Assembly: GCA_002733645.1 (NCBI GenBank)
Contig: NVWL01000049.1
Location: forward strand, 1-64,000
Source of the DNA: Oceanobacter sp.
GTDB taxonomy: Bacteria > Pseudomonadota > Gammaproteobacteria > Pseudomonadales > Oceanobacteraceae
DNA length: 64,000 nt
Direction of reading: 5' to 3'
Shown piece after piece: positions 26,116 through 34,545 of the stretch. The notes beneath the pieces are model-generated. The model was not told the origin of the DNA and did no database searches. It was given only the letters and a program-made list of their open reading frames with translations. Position 1 is the first letter of the stretch, and every line of letters begins with the position of its first letter. The position numbers and the translations under genes were made by a program.

Positions 26116-27138
26116 TCACCAGAAAATCTCTCCTTTGTTGGGGGGATTATCGTAAGTGTTATCTTGGCGTTCTCGTTGTTCTCTTAACTGCTGCAATAAT
26201 GTTCCAGACTGATTAATCACAGGGGTTCTGGCATCCTCGGCGGCGTTATCACCATTAATAAAATTAATGTCTGCATCACTGCCTGTGCGCCCTTTAATAC
26301 TGTCATCTAATTTTTTATTCAACAGTGTAATTGAAATACGTCGATTCACCGCAGCCCCTGGATCATCAGGTTTCAGAGGGGCGGTATCCCCCATTCCAAT
26401 AACTTGAGCGATTTTTGCTTTGACGATACCGGCTTCCATTAAAGCACGTCTGGCAGAGTTGGCCCGTGACGACGACAAGCCCCAGTTCACATCATCCTCA
26501 TCACGCAAACCACTCACAACCGAGGAGTCTGTATGACCCGTGATTTGCAATCGATGATCCAGTCTCGATAACACAGGCGCTAACTCCCAAAGAATATCTT
26601 CAGAGTAATATTTTAACTGTGCACTGCCGGGATCAAACATTGGACGATTGGTTTGATCAACAATTTGCAACCGCACCCCTTCGGTAGTGATGTCGAGCAG
26701 TAACTGATTTTTAAACGGGCTTAACGTCGGGCTGGCAGTAATCACCGCATCTATCTGCGCTTTAATGTCCTCCATTCGACGCTGCTCAATTGCATCCGCA
26801 AGGCTTTCGATTTCATCGGCTTGCAGGATTTTGTCTGGGTCTATGGTTTCTGATACGGCGATGTTATCGGATACCGAGGGCGACCCACCTAAATCGATGA
26901 CATACTTGGATGGGACTTTGTTACCTTCTTCAAAAGCTTTAGGATCTTGGAAATATCCAGAAATGGCTTCTCGTTCCTGTTCATTCGAAGAGTTAATCAC
27001 CCACAACACTAAAAACAACGCCATCATCGCCAAGGCAAAATCAGCCATGGCCACTTTCCAAGCACCACCATGCTCTTCGTGTTTGGCTTTCTTATAACGC
27101 CGAACAATGATGTGCTGATGGGGGTTTAGATTCTCCAT
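26116..27138 (-). CDS. motB: Flagellar stator protein MotB
   Basis: This 340-residue protein has a short cytoplasmic N-terminus, one membrane helix (about 29-49, MADFALAMMALFLVLWVI) containing the proton-carrying Asp33, and a C-terminal OmpA-like peptidoglycan-binding domain (about 170-275; ITGHTDSS, ANSARRALMEAGI). It anchors the stator and, with MotA, conducts ions for flagellar rotation. The start overlaps the motA stop by one base (TGATG), so the two are coupled. The C-terminal tail ends GEIFW. Its conserved neighbours rsgA and orn match the Pseudomonas MotAB set rather than MotCD. Confidence 0.95.
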   Translation of the reverse strand: MENLNPHQHIIVRRYKKAKHEEHGGAWKVAMADFALAMMALFLVLWVINSSNEQEREAISGYFQDPKAFEEGNKVPSKYVIDLGGSPSVSDNIAVSETIDPDKILQADEIESLADAIEQRRMEDIKAQIDAVITASPTLSPFKNQLLLDITTEGVRLQIVDQTNRPMFDPGSAQLKYYSEDILWELAPVLSRLDHRLQITGHTDSSVVSGLRDEDDVNWGLSSSRANSARRALMEAGIVKAKIAQVIGMGDTAPLKPDDPGAAVNRRISITLLNKKLDDSIKGRTGSDADINFINGDNAAEDARTPVINQSGTLLQQLREQRERQDNTYDNPPNKGEIFW

Positions 27139-27989
27139 CAGCGGCTACGGACTTTACTCTCGACTTCATCGAAAGTTGGTCGCCCATGAGTGAATAAGGA
27201 TTTGCGCCCAAACTCTACTGCAAGCTGTGGTGGCAAGCCGTTTAATGACGCAATAATGCAAGATTTACTGGCTTCATACAGTTTGATTTCATCTTCGGCA
27301 ATGTGTCGCATCACAGAGGCTATCGGCCCAACCATACCGTAAGCCAGCAACACACCACTGAAGGTGCCTACCAACGCGGCGGCTACATGGCCACCAATTT
27401 CATTCACATCGCCACCGATCGCGCCCATCGTAATTACGATCCCCAAAACCGCCGCAACAATACCAAAACCGGGTAAAGCATCAGACACCTTCGCCACCGC
27501 AATACCTGGCTGTTCTAGTTCATGTAACCGCGCCTCAATCTCTTGATCCATCAAAGATTCGAGCTCAAATGACGTTAGATTGCCGGCGGCAATGATACGA
27601 AAGTAATCGGCGATAAAATTGGCCAGTTCATAATTCGCCTGAATAGCAGGATACCGGGCAAACAACGCACTCGACTCTGGGCTTTCCACATCACTTTCAA
27701 TCGCCATAATGCCTTCCCGGCGCGCTTTGTTAAGGATGTCATAAAGCAGTCCTAACACATCCATATACATCGCCTTGTTAACGCGACTGCCCATAACCAC
27801 TTGCGGCACCATCCTAAAGGCCGACATCACAACATGCCACGGATTGGATAGCAGAAATGCTCCAAACGCGGCACCAACAATAATTAAAATTTCAAAGGGC
27901 TGCCAAAGCGCCAGCAGTTGACCGTGTGACATCACATAGCCATACAGCACACTGCCAAAAACAATGACGATTCCTACAACAAACAGCAT
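27138..27989 (-). CDS. motA: Flagellar stator protein MotA
   Basis: This 283-residue protein has four membrane helices, two near the N-terminus (residues 2-18 and about 31-50) and two in the C-terminal half (about 170-190 and 200-222, PGFGIVAAVLGIVITMGAIGG and VAAALVGTFSGVLLAYGMVGP). The large cytoplasmic loop between contains the charged residues that contact FliG. Five MotA surround two MotB in the stator. AAGGAAT precedes the ATG. I looked for a sigma28-type promoter (TAAA-N15-GCCGATAA) upstream and did not see one. Confidence 0.96.
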   Translation of the reverse strand: MLFVVGIVIVFGSVLYGYVMSHGQLLALWQPFEILIIVGAAFGAFLLSNPWHVVMSAFRMVPQVVMGSRVNKAMYMDVLGLLYDILNKARREGIMAIESDVESPESSALFARYPAIQANYELANFIADYFRIIAAGNLTSFELESLMDQEIEARLHELEQPGIAVAKVSDALPGFGIVAAVLGIVITMGAIGGDVNEIGGHVAAALVGTFSGVLLAYGMVGPIASVMRHIAEDEIKLYEASKSCIIASLNGLPPQLAVEFGRKSLFTHGRPTFDEVESKVRSR

Positions 27990-28169
27990 CCAGCTTATTC
28001 CTTCAAATTAGAGACTCTCCCCCCTTCTTTGGCCAATCGCCTGCGACAACGTCACGATTTCATCCTGTGACAAAAAAGACACACAGAATCAACGGGGAGA
28101 AAAGAGCATCACGACTATAGTAATTAAAGGTCACAAATCACTGTTTAACAAACCGGAGCAACATTGAGA

Positions 28170-29948
28170 ATGCAGATGTCTACTTACCTCCCACCGTCAG
28201 CGACGCAATGGGAAGAGGTTCTTACCTTCCGAGATCTGCCCATACTCTCTGAAACCCGAGATTCTCTGCGGCTAGCACTGCGCGACCCACAGGTCAGCTT
28301 CGAGACATTAGTGCCGATTGCCGAACGAGATCCCGCCTTGTGCTGGCACCTGTTGCAATCTGCAATTACGCAAAACCCCGGATGCCAGGAGCAGCTGTCT
28401 GGTGCGTACAGCTGTTTGTCATTATTGGGGATGCAGGAGCTAGTGCGACTGGTGAAAAGCCTGCCGACAATCGATAAAGACTCAACGCGACAATCTGAAC
28501 AACTGTATCGACAAGCCCTCTATACCGCTCACATGGCAGGCTGTCTCGCGGCTCAATGGGCCAGCGTGAAAGGGGCCTCGACCAAAATGGCCCACTGGTC
28601 ATCCATGTTGGCTCATTCCGTTTTATGGCCCTGGTTGTTAGTGGATGAGGCTAGTGCTAACTGGTTACACTGCTTAAGCGAAGGCGACGACATTATGACC
28701 GCCGCGCGTAAGGTATTTGGCAACTCCCCAAAAAACTGGCAACGCTTAGTGCGCCGCCATAATTTACCCGATGCCGTGACCCGTTTATTTCGAGAGGATG
28801 CCTTACCTGACTTCAGTGAATGGAAACAACTCCGCCGCCACGACCCAAGAGATATGGATAATGGCCGCCGCCTGATTCATCAAAGTCAAACGCCTTCGAT
28901 GCTTGCATTAGCTGCCGCAGGCACAGCATGGCATCTACACATTAACCCCGAAGGTAAGCGCAGCAAGCGCTGGCTTGAACTAAGCAGCCACGCACTTGGA
29001 CGTCAGCTGCCCTCAGTATTAAAAGACTGTCGGGCGATACAGCTTCAAGAAGCTAATCTGCGCAAGTCAGCCCAAGTCTCCGGTATGGGATTACTCGCCA
29101 GCCCACAAATCGAACACATGCATTACCCGGCTTGGTCACCACAAGCCTCTCCCGTTGACCTAGATATTGATCAAACCGAAGTGCCGGTAGCAAACGAAGC
29201 TGCGTCAAAGCAGCCTCAAACAACACCGACTAGCCTAAAAACAAGGCACCAAGGTGCAAGCTTAGAGATAGAAGCACCCGTCTCCGCCATAGCGACCAGT
29301 TCGATCGTTGATACAGCAACTCAACCGAAGGATAAAGTGCCAACAGCAACCACCAATTCGGCTTACTTGAAAAAGCTGATGCAGCAATTGGACAGCGAAC
29401 CCGCCAGCTTTGGCGATTGGCACTATCTTATGCAAGGGGCACTTAAAGGCATTAGTAACGGCATTAATATTCAACACGCGTGTATCGTATTACCCGATAA
29501 ACAACGTCAAAGTTTACGTGCGGTGTACAGTGAAAATCCTGAAGGCATAGATGCCATGATTAAAATGCGCATCGTGCTCGACTCTGCGCCTTTATTCCGA
29601 CAATTAATGAAAAAAACAGCCGCACTGCATGTAACGCCCGCCAATCGTGAACAATATTTTAAAGGTTTGCCTCTGGCATTACGCGAAGCATTGCCGCAGG
29701 AGATGGTAATTATGTCGATTGCTGCTGGCGGTAGTCCTATTGGTATTGTGATTGCGACGGCTTCATCAACTCAAGGGGCGTCTTCTGCCCCAATCCAAGA
29801 GGCGCAGTACAAGGCCTTTAAACAGCTTTGTAATGTCACTAGTCGCGGCTTAAGTTCACTGCGGAAAATGCGTCAAGCTCAGCCACAACAACAGCCACAA
29901 CAACAGCCACAACAACAGCCACAACAACGCGCCGCACGTAGCGGCTAA
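28170..29948 (+). CDS. HDOD-like domain protein with glutamine-rich tail
   Basis: About 592 residues from the ATG at 28170 (track start 28164 is a TTG with CGGAG upstream, so the start is uncertain by a few codons). The N-terminal half (about 15-230) resembles HDOD output domains: FRDLPILSETRDSLRLALRDPQVSFETLVPIAERDPALCWHLLQ followed by a helical bundle. HD residues do not form a clear phosphohydrolase motif, so it is likely non-catalytic. The C-terminal ~180 residues look like a GAF-type sensor fold by pattern only. The tail PQQQPQQQPQQQPQQ is encoded by a 12-bp tandem repeat. It lies divergent from motA and upstream of the rhodanese gene, as in Pseudomonas. Exact role unknown. Confidence 0.78.
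   Translation: MQMSTYLPPSATQWEEVLTFRDLPILSETRDSLRLALRDPQVSFETLVPIAERDPALCWHLLQSAITQNPGCQEQLSGAYSCLSLLGMQELVRLVKSLPTIDKDSTRQSEQLYRQALYTAHMAGCLAAQWASVKGASTKMAHWSSMLAHSVLWPWLLVDEASANWLHCLSEGDDIMTAARKVFGNSPKNWQRLVRRHNLPDAVTRLFREDALPDFSEWKQLRRHDPRDMDNGRRLIHQSQTPSMLALAAAGTAWHLHINPEGKRSKRWLELSSHALGRQLPSVLKDCRAIQLQEANLRKSAQVSGMGLLASPQIEHMHYPAWSPQASPVDLDIDQTEVPVANEAASKQPQTTPTSLKTRHQGASLEIEAPVSAIATSSIVDTATQPKDKVPTATTNSAYLKKLMQQLDSEPASFGDWHYLMQGALKGISNGINIQHACIVLPDKQRQSLRAVYSENPEGIDAMIKMRIVLDSAPLFRQLMKKTAALHVTPANREQYFKGLPLALREALPQEMVIMSIAAGGSPIGIVIATASSTQGASSAPIQEAQYKAFKQLCNVTSRGLSSLRKMRQAQPQQQPQQQPQQQPQQRAARSG
29881..29928 (+). repeat. 12-bp tandem repeat (4 copies) in the HDOD gene
   Basis: Four identical copies of agccacaacaac in tandem encode the (P-Q-Q-Q)n tail of the HDOD-like protein. 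The unit is a multiple of three, so copy-number slippage would lengthen or shorten the tail without breaking frame. Confidence 0.95.
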
Positions 29949-30032
29949 TATACGGAGTCGCGCTTACAGCATATACCTGACATCGGAGAACCACTCGGAT
30001 ACACTGCGCACCGTGAATAAAAGACCATCATT

Positions 30033-30887
30033 GTGACCACATCCGATCCGAGTGACCTACCAATGGCTGACTTACCTCTATTGATTGAGCCCGAACAACT
30101 GGCTGAACTTTTACCGCTGGAAAATGTACTGATTATTGAACAGTGCAAAGTGGATACCTTTATTGAGCACCATATTCCCGGCTCTGTTCATCTCGACTTC
30201 AAACGTCTTCAACTTGGCCAAGCGCCAACGCCCGGAGCCTTACCAACCATCAATGACCTTGAAGCCGTATTCTCGGAGCTTGGCCTAACACCGAACACGC
30301 ATGTCATTTGCTCCGACGATGAAGGTGGCGGCTGGGCCGGACGACTTATTTGGGTGCTGGATTCCATTGGCCATACAAAATATTCCTATATAAATGGCGG
30401 TATTGTTGCATGGCTTGCGGCAGGTTTGCCGACCAAATCCGGAGAAGTCACAACAACACCTGCAGATTATAAAATTGCAGCCATTAATACCGACTGTTCA
30501 TTTAGTAAAGAACAGATCATTGAACGCTTAGGGCAATCTGATTTTGCGATATGGGATGCACGCTCTGCAGCGGAATATTCTGGCGAAAAAGTTATATCCA
30601 AACGTGGCGGACATATTCCAGGAGCGGTCAATTACGAATGGACCAAGGGCATGGATAAAACGCGTGGCTTACGCATTAATGACCTGAACGCTTTCCGTGA
30701 ATTACTGTCGGAGATGGGAATAGACAACAATAAGCAAATCGCCACTCATTGCCAAACACACCACCGCTCAGGCTTTACCTATTTAGTCGGCAAGATTCTT
30801 GGCTTCGATATTCGTGGCTATGCTGGTTCTTGGGCTGAATGGGGTAGTGATGAAAATACACCTGTAACGACCGGCGAACAGCCTTAA
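30033..30887 (+). CDS. rhdA: Two-domain sulfurtransferase (rhodanese, RhdA-like)
   Basis: This 284-residue protein has tandem rhodanese domains (about 12-135 and 150-275). The second contains the active-site loop HCQTHHRSG with the catalytic Cys that carries the persulfide, plus WDARSAAEY and GHIPGAVNYEW. The first has ICSDDEGGGWAGR in place of an active loop, as usual for the inactive N-domain of thiosulfate sulfurtransferases. The start could be this GTG or the ATG ten codons later (30063). The psd gene follows 17 bases downstream, matching the P. aeruginosa rhdA-psd pair. Physiological acceptor unknown. Confidence 0.9.
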   Translation: MTTSDPSDLPMADLPLLIEPEQLAELLPLENVLIIEQCKVDTFIEHHIPGSVHLDFKRLQLGQAPTPGALPTINDLEAVFSELGLTPNTHVICSDDEGGGWAGRLIWVLDSIGHTKYSYINGGIVAWLAAGLPTKSGEVTTTPADYKIAAINTDCSFSKEQIIERLGQSDFAIWDARSAAEYSGEKVISKRGGHIPGAVNYEWTKGMDKTRGLRINDLNAFRELLSEMGIDNNKQIATHCQTHHRSGFTYLVGKILGFDIRGYAGSWAEWGSDENTPVTTGEQP

Positions 30888-30904
30888 TTAATTCCGGAGT
30901 TTCT

Positions 30905-31756
30905 GTGAAAAACAAATTATTTATTGCCTTTCAATACATCGTCCCACAACACTTACTTTCTCGTGTTGTTGGTTATTTAGCGGCGACTAAAATTGGCTGG
31001 ATTAAAAACCCTTTAATTCGCGCATTTGTTAAAAAATTCGACGTCAACATGGCTGAAGCTCAGCGTCAAACCGCTGAGGAATTCACCTGTTTTAACGACT
31101 TTTTCACACGTGAATTAATCGAAGGGGCTCGCACTATTGAAGGCGATGACAAGACTATTGTATCCCCAGCCGATGGTGCAATTTCACAACTTGGCCCAAT
31201 TAAAGACGGCCGTATTTTTCAAGCCAAAGGCCAAGATTATTCATTAACTGAATTACTTGGTGGTGACGCCCAGCGTGCGGAGCCATTTATGGGGGGCGAG
31301 TTTGCAACCATTTACTTATCACCTAAAGACTATCACCGCGTACACATGCCAGTCACAGGGACACTGCGTGAGATGGTGTATGTGCCCGGTGATTTGTTCT
31401 CAGTAAATCAAGTCACCGCCGAGAACGTTCCGCGTTTATTCTCCCGCAACGAACGGGTGGTCGCGATTTTTGATACCGAGCAGGGTCCAATGGCCATGGT
31501 ACTGGTTGGCGCAATGATTGTAGCGGCGGTTGAAACCGTATGGCACGGTCGTGTGGCTCCGCCACTGCGTGAATTGCGCGTGTCTGAATACGGTGTACCG
31601 AAAAACATTACTATCGAGAAAGGCGAAGAGATGGGACGCTTCTTGTTGGGATCTACGGTCGTCCTTTGTTTTGGTAAAGACGCCATGAGCTGGAACTCGG
31701 CATTAACGGCAACAACCCCGTTACGTATGGGTCAAGATATAGGTAACGCCGTTTAA
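30905..31756 (+). CDS. psd: Phosphatidylserine decarboxylase proenzyme Psd
   Basis: This 283-residue proenzyme is cleaved between Gly249 and Ser250 in LLGSTVVLCFG to create the pyruvoyl group; it decarboxylates phosphatidylserine to phosphatidylethanolamine at the inner membrane. SPADGAISQLGPI and YLSPKDYHRVHMPVTG are conserved. The start is GTG with CCGGAG upstream. Length is normal for the bacterial type I enzyme. It follows the sulfurtransferase gene closely and probably shares its transcript. Confidence 0.97.
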   Translation: MKNKLFIAFQYIVPQHLLSRVVGYLAATKIGWIKNPLIRAFVKKFDVNMAEAQRQTAEEFTCFNDFFTRELIEGARTIEGDDKTIVSPADGAISQLGPIKDGRIFQAKGQDYSLTELLGGDAQRAEPFMGGEFATIYLSPKDYHRVHMPVTGTLREMVYVPGDLFSVNQVTAENVPRLFSRNERVVAIFDTEQGPMAMVLVGAMIVAAVETVWHGRVAPPLRELRVSEYGVPKNITIEKGEEMGRFLLGSTVVLCFGKDAMSWNSALTATTPLRMGQDIGNAV

Positions 31757-31823
31757 TAACAGCGTATTATTCACTCTGCGGGAGCCGGGCTATTCAGCCC
31801 GGCTTCTCATGACCCAACATTTT

Positions 31824-32759
31824 TTAGGATCGATGCCAATCAAACGCAAGAACCTCACAGATACTTGTTGCTCCAGTGCTATGCATTAACAATCGATCAA
31901 TTCCCATTGCCACACCGGCACACTCAGGCAAGCCAGACTCAAGCGCCTCAAGTAAACGTTCATCGACCTTACGTCCACCAGCCACACGGCCATCATTATT
32001 AAAGCGTCGACGCTGTTCAGCCGCATCGGTGAGTTCATGATAGCCATTGGCCAATTCAGTGCCATTGAAGAACAACTCAAAACGTTGTGCTACCGCAATG
32101 CCATTTTCATCGTATGTTATCTTTGCCAGCGCCGCTTGTGACGCAGGAAACGCATCAATAAACACTAGCGTATTGGTCGGCAAGGAGGGTTCGATTAAAT
32201 GGCTCATAATAATATCAAGCCAGCCATCGCGATTAAGTTCCAGATCCTGACCGGCAAGCTCGATGCCTTTAGCGTGCAACACGTCGTCATGAACATGATG
32301 TACGTCTAAGCCAGCGTATTGGGTAAATGCCTGAGCGTATGACAGCCGCATCTCAGGGATATTCTGCCAGCGGGGTTGAAACAATACGCGGACTAAATCG
32401 CGCACTTCATCCATCAGCTGATGGTGATCCCAGCCAACGCGATACCACTCCAACATCGAGAATTCTGGATTGTGCTTGCTCCCCGCTTCACCAGCACGAA
32501 ACACCTTACATAATTGCCAAATATCACCGCTACCCGCGCAGAGCAGTCGCTTCATCGCGTACTCTGGTGACGTATGCAACCAACGGCCTTCGGTAGTTTG
32601 CATAGGCTCAATGTTAGGGTCTGTCACCGGTGCGGCGGCGAGAATCGGCGTGTCGACTTCCAACACATCACGCTGCGCAAAAAATGCACGGATCTGCTGG
32701 TAAAAAAGAGACCGAGCACGCAAAGCGTCTCGGTCACAGGAAGGTTGCCAAAGACTCAC
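31824..32759 (-). CDS. epmA: Elongation factor P (R)-beta-lysine ligase EpmA
   Basis: This 311-residue protein is a lysyl-tRNA-synthetase paralogue lacking the anticodon-binding domain; the catalytic core alone (FFAQRDVLEVDTPILAAAPVTDPNI, then a class II motif 2 region FRAGEAGSKHNPEFSMLEWY, and GVAMGIDRLLM at the C-terminus) identifies EpmA/PoxA/GenX. It attaches (R)-beta-lysine to EF-P Lys34. It lies nine bases downstream of efp on the same strand, so the two form an operon, while epmB is divergent. All parts of the beta-lysylation pathway are therefore present. Confidence 0.96.
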   Translation of the reverse strand: MSLWQPSCDRDALRARSLFYQQIRAFFAQRDVLEVDTPILAAAPVTDPNIEPMQTTEGRWLHTSPEYAMKRLLCAGSGDIWQLCKVFRAGEAGSKHNPEFSMLEWYRVGWDHHQLMDEVRDLVRVLFQPRWQNIPEMRLSYAQAFTQYAGLDVHHVHDDVLHAKGIELAGQDLELNRDGWLDIIMSHLIEPSLPTNTLVFIDAFPASQAALAKITYDENGIAVAQRFELFFNGTELANGYHELTDAAEQRRRFNNDGRVAGGRKVDERLLEALESGLPECAGVAMGIDRLLMHSTGATSICEVLAFDWHRS

Positions 32760-32768
32760 TGGAGTGCC

Positions 32769-33335
32769 TTAAGCGCGACTGACGTAATCGCCCGTACGGG
32801 TATCGATACGTAGCTTCTCACCGATATTGATGAATAAAGGGACTTTCACTACCGCGCCCGTTGCCAACGTTGCTGGCTTGCTGCCGCCATTGGCGGTGTC
32901 GCCTTTGACGCCCGGGTCTGTTTCAGTCACTTCCAACTCAACAAAATTCGGCGGAGCAACCGTTAAGATGCCACCGTTGAACAAGGTGATGACATAGATT
33001 TCCTGTTCTTTTAACCACTTAACGGTATCGCCCAGCGCTTCAGCCGAGGCGCCATGCTGCTCAAACGAACCATCAGTCGCCATAAAGTGCCAGAACTCAC
33101 CATCGGTGTAGAGATATTCCATATCCACTTCAATCGCATCAGCACCCTCTAGGCTCTCACCTGATTTAAAGGTTTTGTCCAATACACGCCCGCTACGGAG
33201 GTTGCGCAACTTCACTCGATTAAAGGCTTGGCCTTTACCCGGTTTGACGTATTCGTTCTCAATGATCGAGCAAGGCTCATTATCGAGCATCACTTTGAGA
33301 CCTTGTTTAAATTCGTTGGTAGAATAGTTAGCCAT
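32769..33335 (-). CDS. efp: Translation elongation factor EF-P
   Basis: From the ATG at 33335 (GGAAG upstream) this is the standard 188-residue EF-P, with the beta-lysylation loop VKPGKGQAF placing the modified lysine at position 34. EF-P relieves ribosome stalling at polyproline. The C-terminal [28 protein letters not shown] is a family signature. The track start at 33401 adds 22 residues that overlap the divergent epmB promoter region and is rejected. Polyproline-like segments occur in neighbouring proteins such as the OmpA linker and SSB tail. Confidence 0.98.
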   Translation of the reverse strand: MANYSTNEFKQGLKVMLDNEPCSIIENEYVKPGKGQAFNRVKLRNLRSGRVLDKTFKSGESLEGADAIEVDMEYLYTDGEFWHFMATDGSFEQHGASAEALGDTVKWLKEQEIYVITLFNGGILTVAPPNFVELEVTETDPGVKGDTANGGSKPATLATGAVVKVPLFINIGEKLRIDTRTGDYVSRA

Positions 33336-33408
33336 TTTGACTTCCAAAATATGTGTCAGGAATACTTTTAAGGTGCGTATCATAACGCGAACCGAGCCCA
33401 CTGTAGAG

Positions 33409-34404
33409 ATGCAGGATTGGCGACAGGTTCTAGCGGACTCATTCCGCGACAGTAAAACTCTTCTGGAATACTTAAAAGTAGACCCTTCTCTAGCCTTGCC
33501 CAGTGATCACAGCGCGCTGAACTTCCCGTTATTAGTGCCGCGCCCATTTGCTGAACAAATGGAAGCAGGCAACCCAAATGATCCTCTACTGCGGCAAATT
33601 TTGCCCGTGGACAATGAGGGTTTGACCCAAAATGGCTATGTGACCGACCCTTTAGCCGAAAAGCACAGCAACATACGCCAAGGTATTATTCACAAATATC
33701 ATGGTCGTGTGCTCTTGCTGACGGCTTCCGCCTGCGCCGTAAACTGCCGATATTGCTTTAGACGCCACTTCGATTATGCAGACAATCGCCTTAGCCGCGA
33801 GGAACGCCAAAAAGCATTGGATTATGTTCGCAATGATCCATCAATCAGTGAGGTCATTCTTAGTGGTGGCGACCCTTTGATGCTGCAAGACAGCGCTTTA
33901 TCGGAGCTAATAAGCGGTATCGAATCCATTCCGCACGTTACCAAGCTGCGTATTCATAGTCGCCTGCCAGTGGTGATACCTCAACGGCTAACAACCGCCC
34001 TCATTGAACGCCTCAATAACTCTCGCTTAGGCACCTCCTTGGTTCTGCATATTAATCATGCCGCCGAATTAACCGAAGCACATAAAGCCCCATTGGCTTC
34101 ACTAAGAAGCGGGGGGACTTGGCTACTAAATCAGTCCGTGCTGCTAAAAGGTGTCAATGATAAGCTAAGCATTCTGACTGATTTGAGTGAACGCCTCTTT
34201 ACATTCGGTGTCACGCCCTATTATCTTCACTTACCGGATAAAGTTGAGGGAACACATCACTTCGACAGCGGCGATATCGTTGGGCAAGATTTATATCGTC
34301 AAATGCGCGAAAATTTACCCGGATATTTAGTCCCTCAGCTAGTAAGAGAAGAGCCAGGAGCGCCATTTAAGATCCCTAAAATGTCGTTCGAATTAGGCCA
34401 TTAA
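33409..34404 (+). CDS. epmB: EF-P beta-lysylation protein EpmB (lysine 2,3-aminomutase type)
   Basis: This radical-SAM, PLP-dependent aminomutase makes (R)-beta-lysine for EF-P. The [13 protein letters not shown] motif (Cys109, 113, 116 from the ATG at 33409) binds the [4Fe-4S] cluster, and LSGGDPLM and [11 protein letters not shown] are conserved. From that ATG it has 331 residues. The start is uncertain: a GTG at 33373 is another candidate and would give an N-terminus closer in length to E. coli EpmB. The track start at 33337 nearly touches the efp start codon and is unlikely. Divergent from efp-epmA. Confidence 0.94.
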   Translation: MQDWRQVLADSFRDSKTLLEYLKVDPSLALPSDHSALNFPLLVPRPFAEQMEAGNPNDPLLRQILPVDNEGLTQNGYVTDPLAEKHSNIRQGIIHKYHGRVLLLTASACAVNCRYCFRRHFDYADNRLSREERQKALDYVRNDPSISEVILSGGDPLMLQDSALSELISGIESIPHVTKLRIHSRLPVVIPQRLTTALIERLNNSRLGTSLVLHINHAAELTEAHKAPLASLRSGGTWLLNQSVLLKGVNDKLSILTDLSERLFTFGVTPYYLHLPDKVEGTHHFDSGDIVGQDLYRQMRENLPGYLVPQLVREEPGAPFKIPKMSFELGH

Positions 34405-34545
34405 AATGTGATGGCGTTGTCAGTCTTTTGAAAAATTCGCCACATTCGCAGTTTGAAGGGGTTAAATCGCTGTTGTGCGGTGGAAAAAACACGCCATAAG
34501 CGCTATATAGAGTTGTTACTATAAACAAGTGAATAGCAGGAAAGC

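Noticed and set aside
27990-28163. Sigma28 flagellar promoter upstream of motA
   Set aside because: No TAAA-N15-GCCGATAA-like match on the minus strand.
33337-33408. Upstream start of the epmB ORF at 33337
   Set aside because: It almost touches the divergent efp start codon and lacks a plausible ribosome-binding site or family support.
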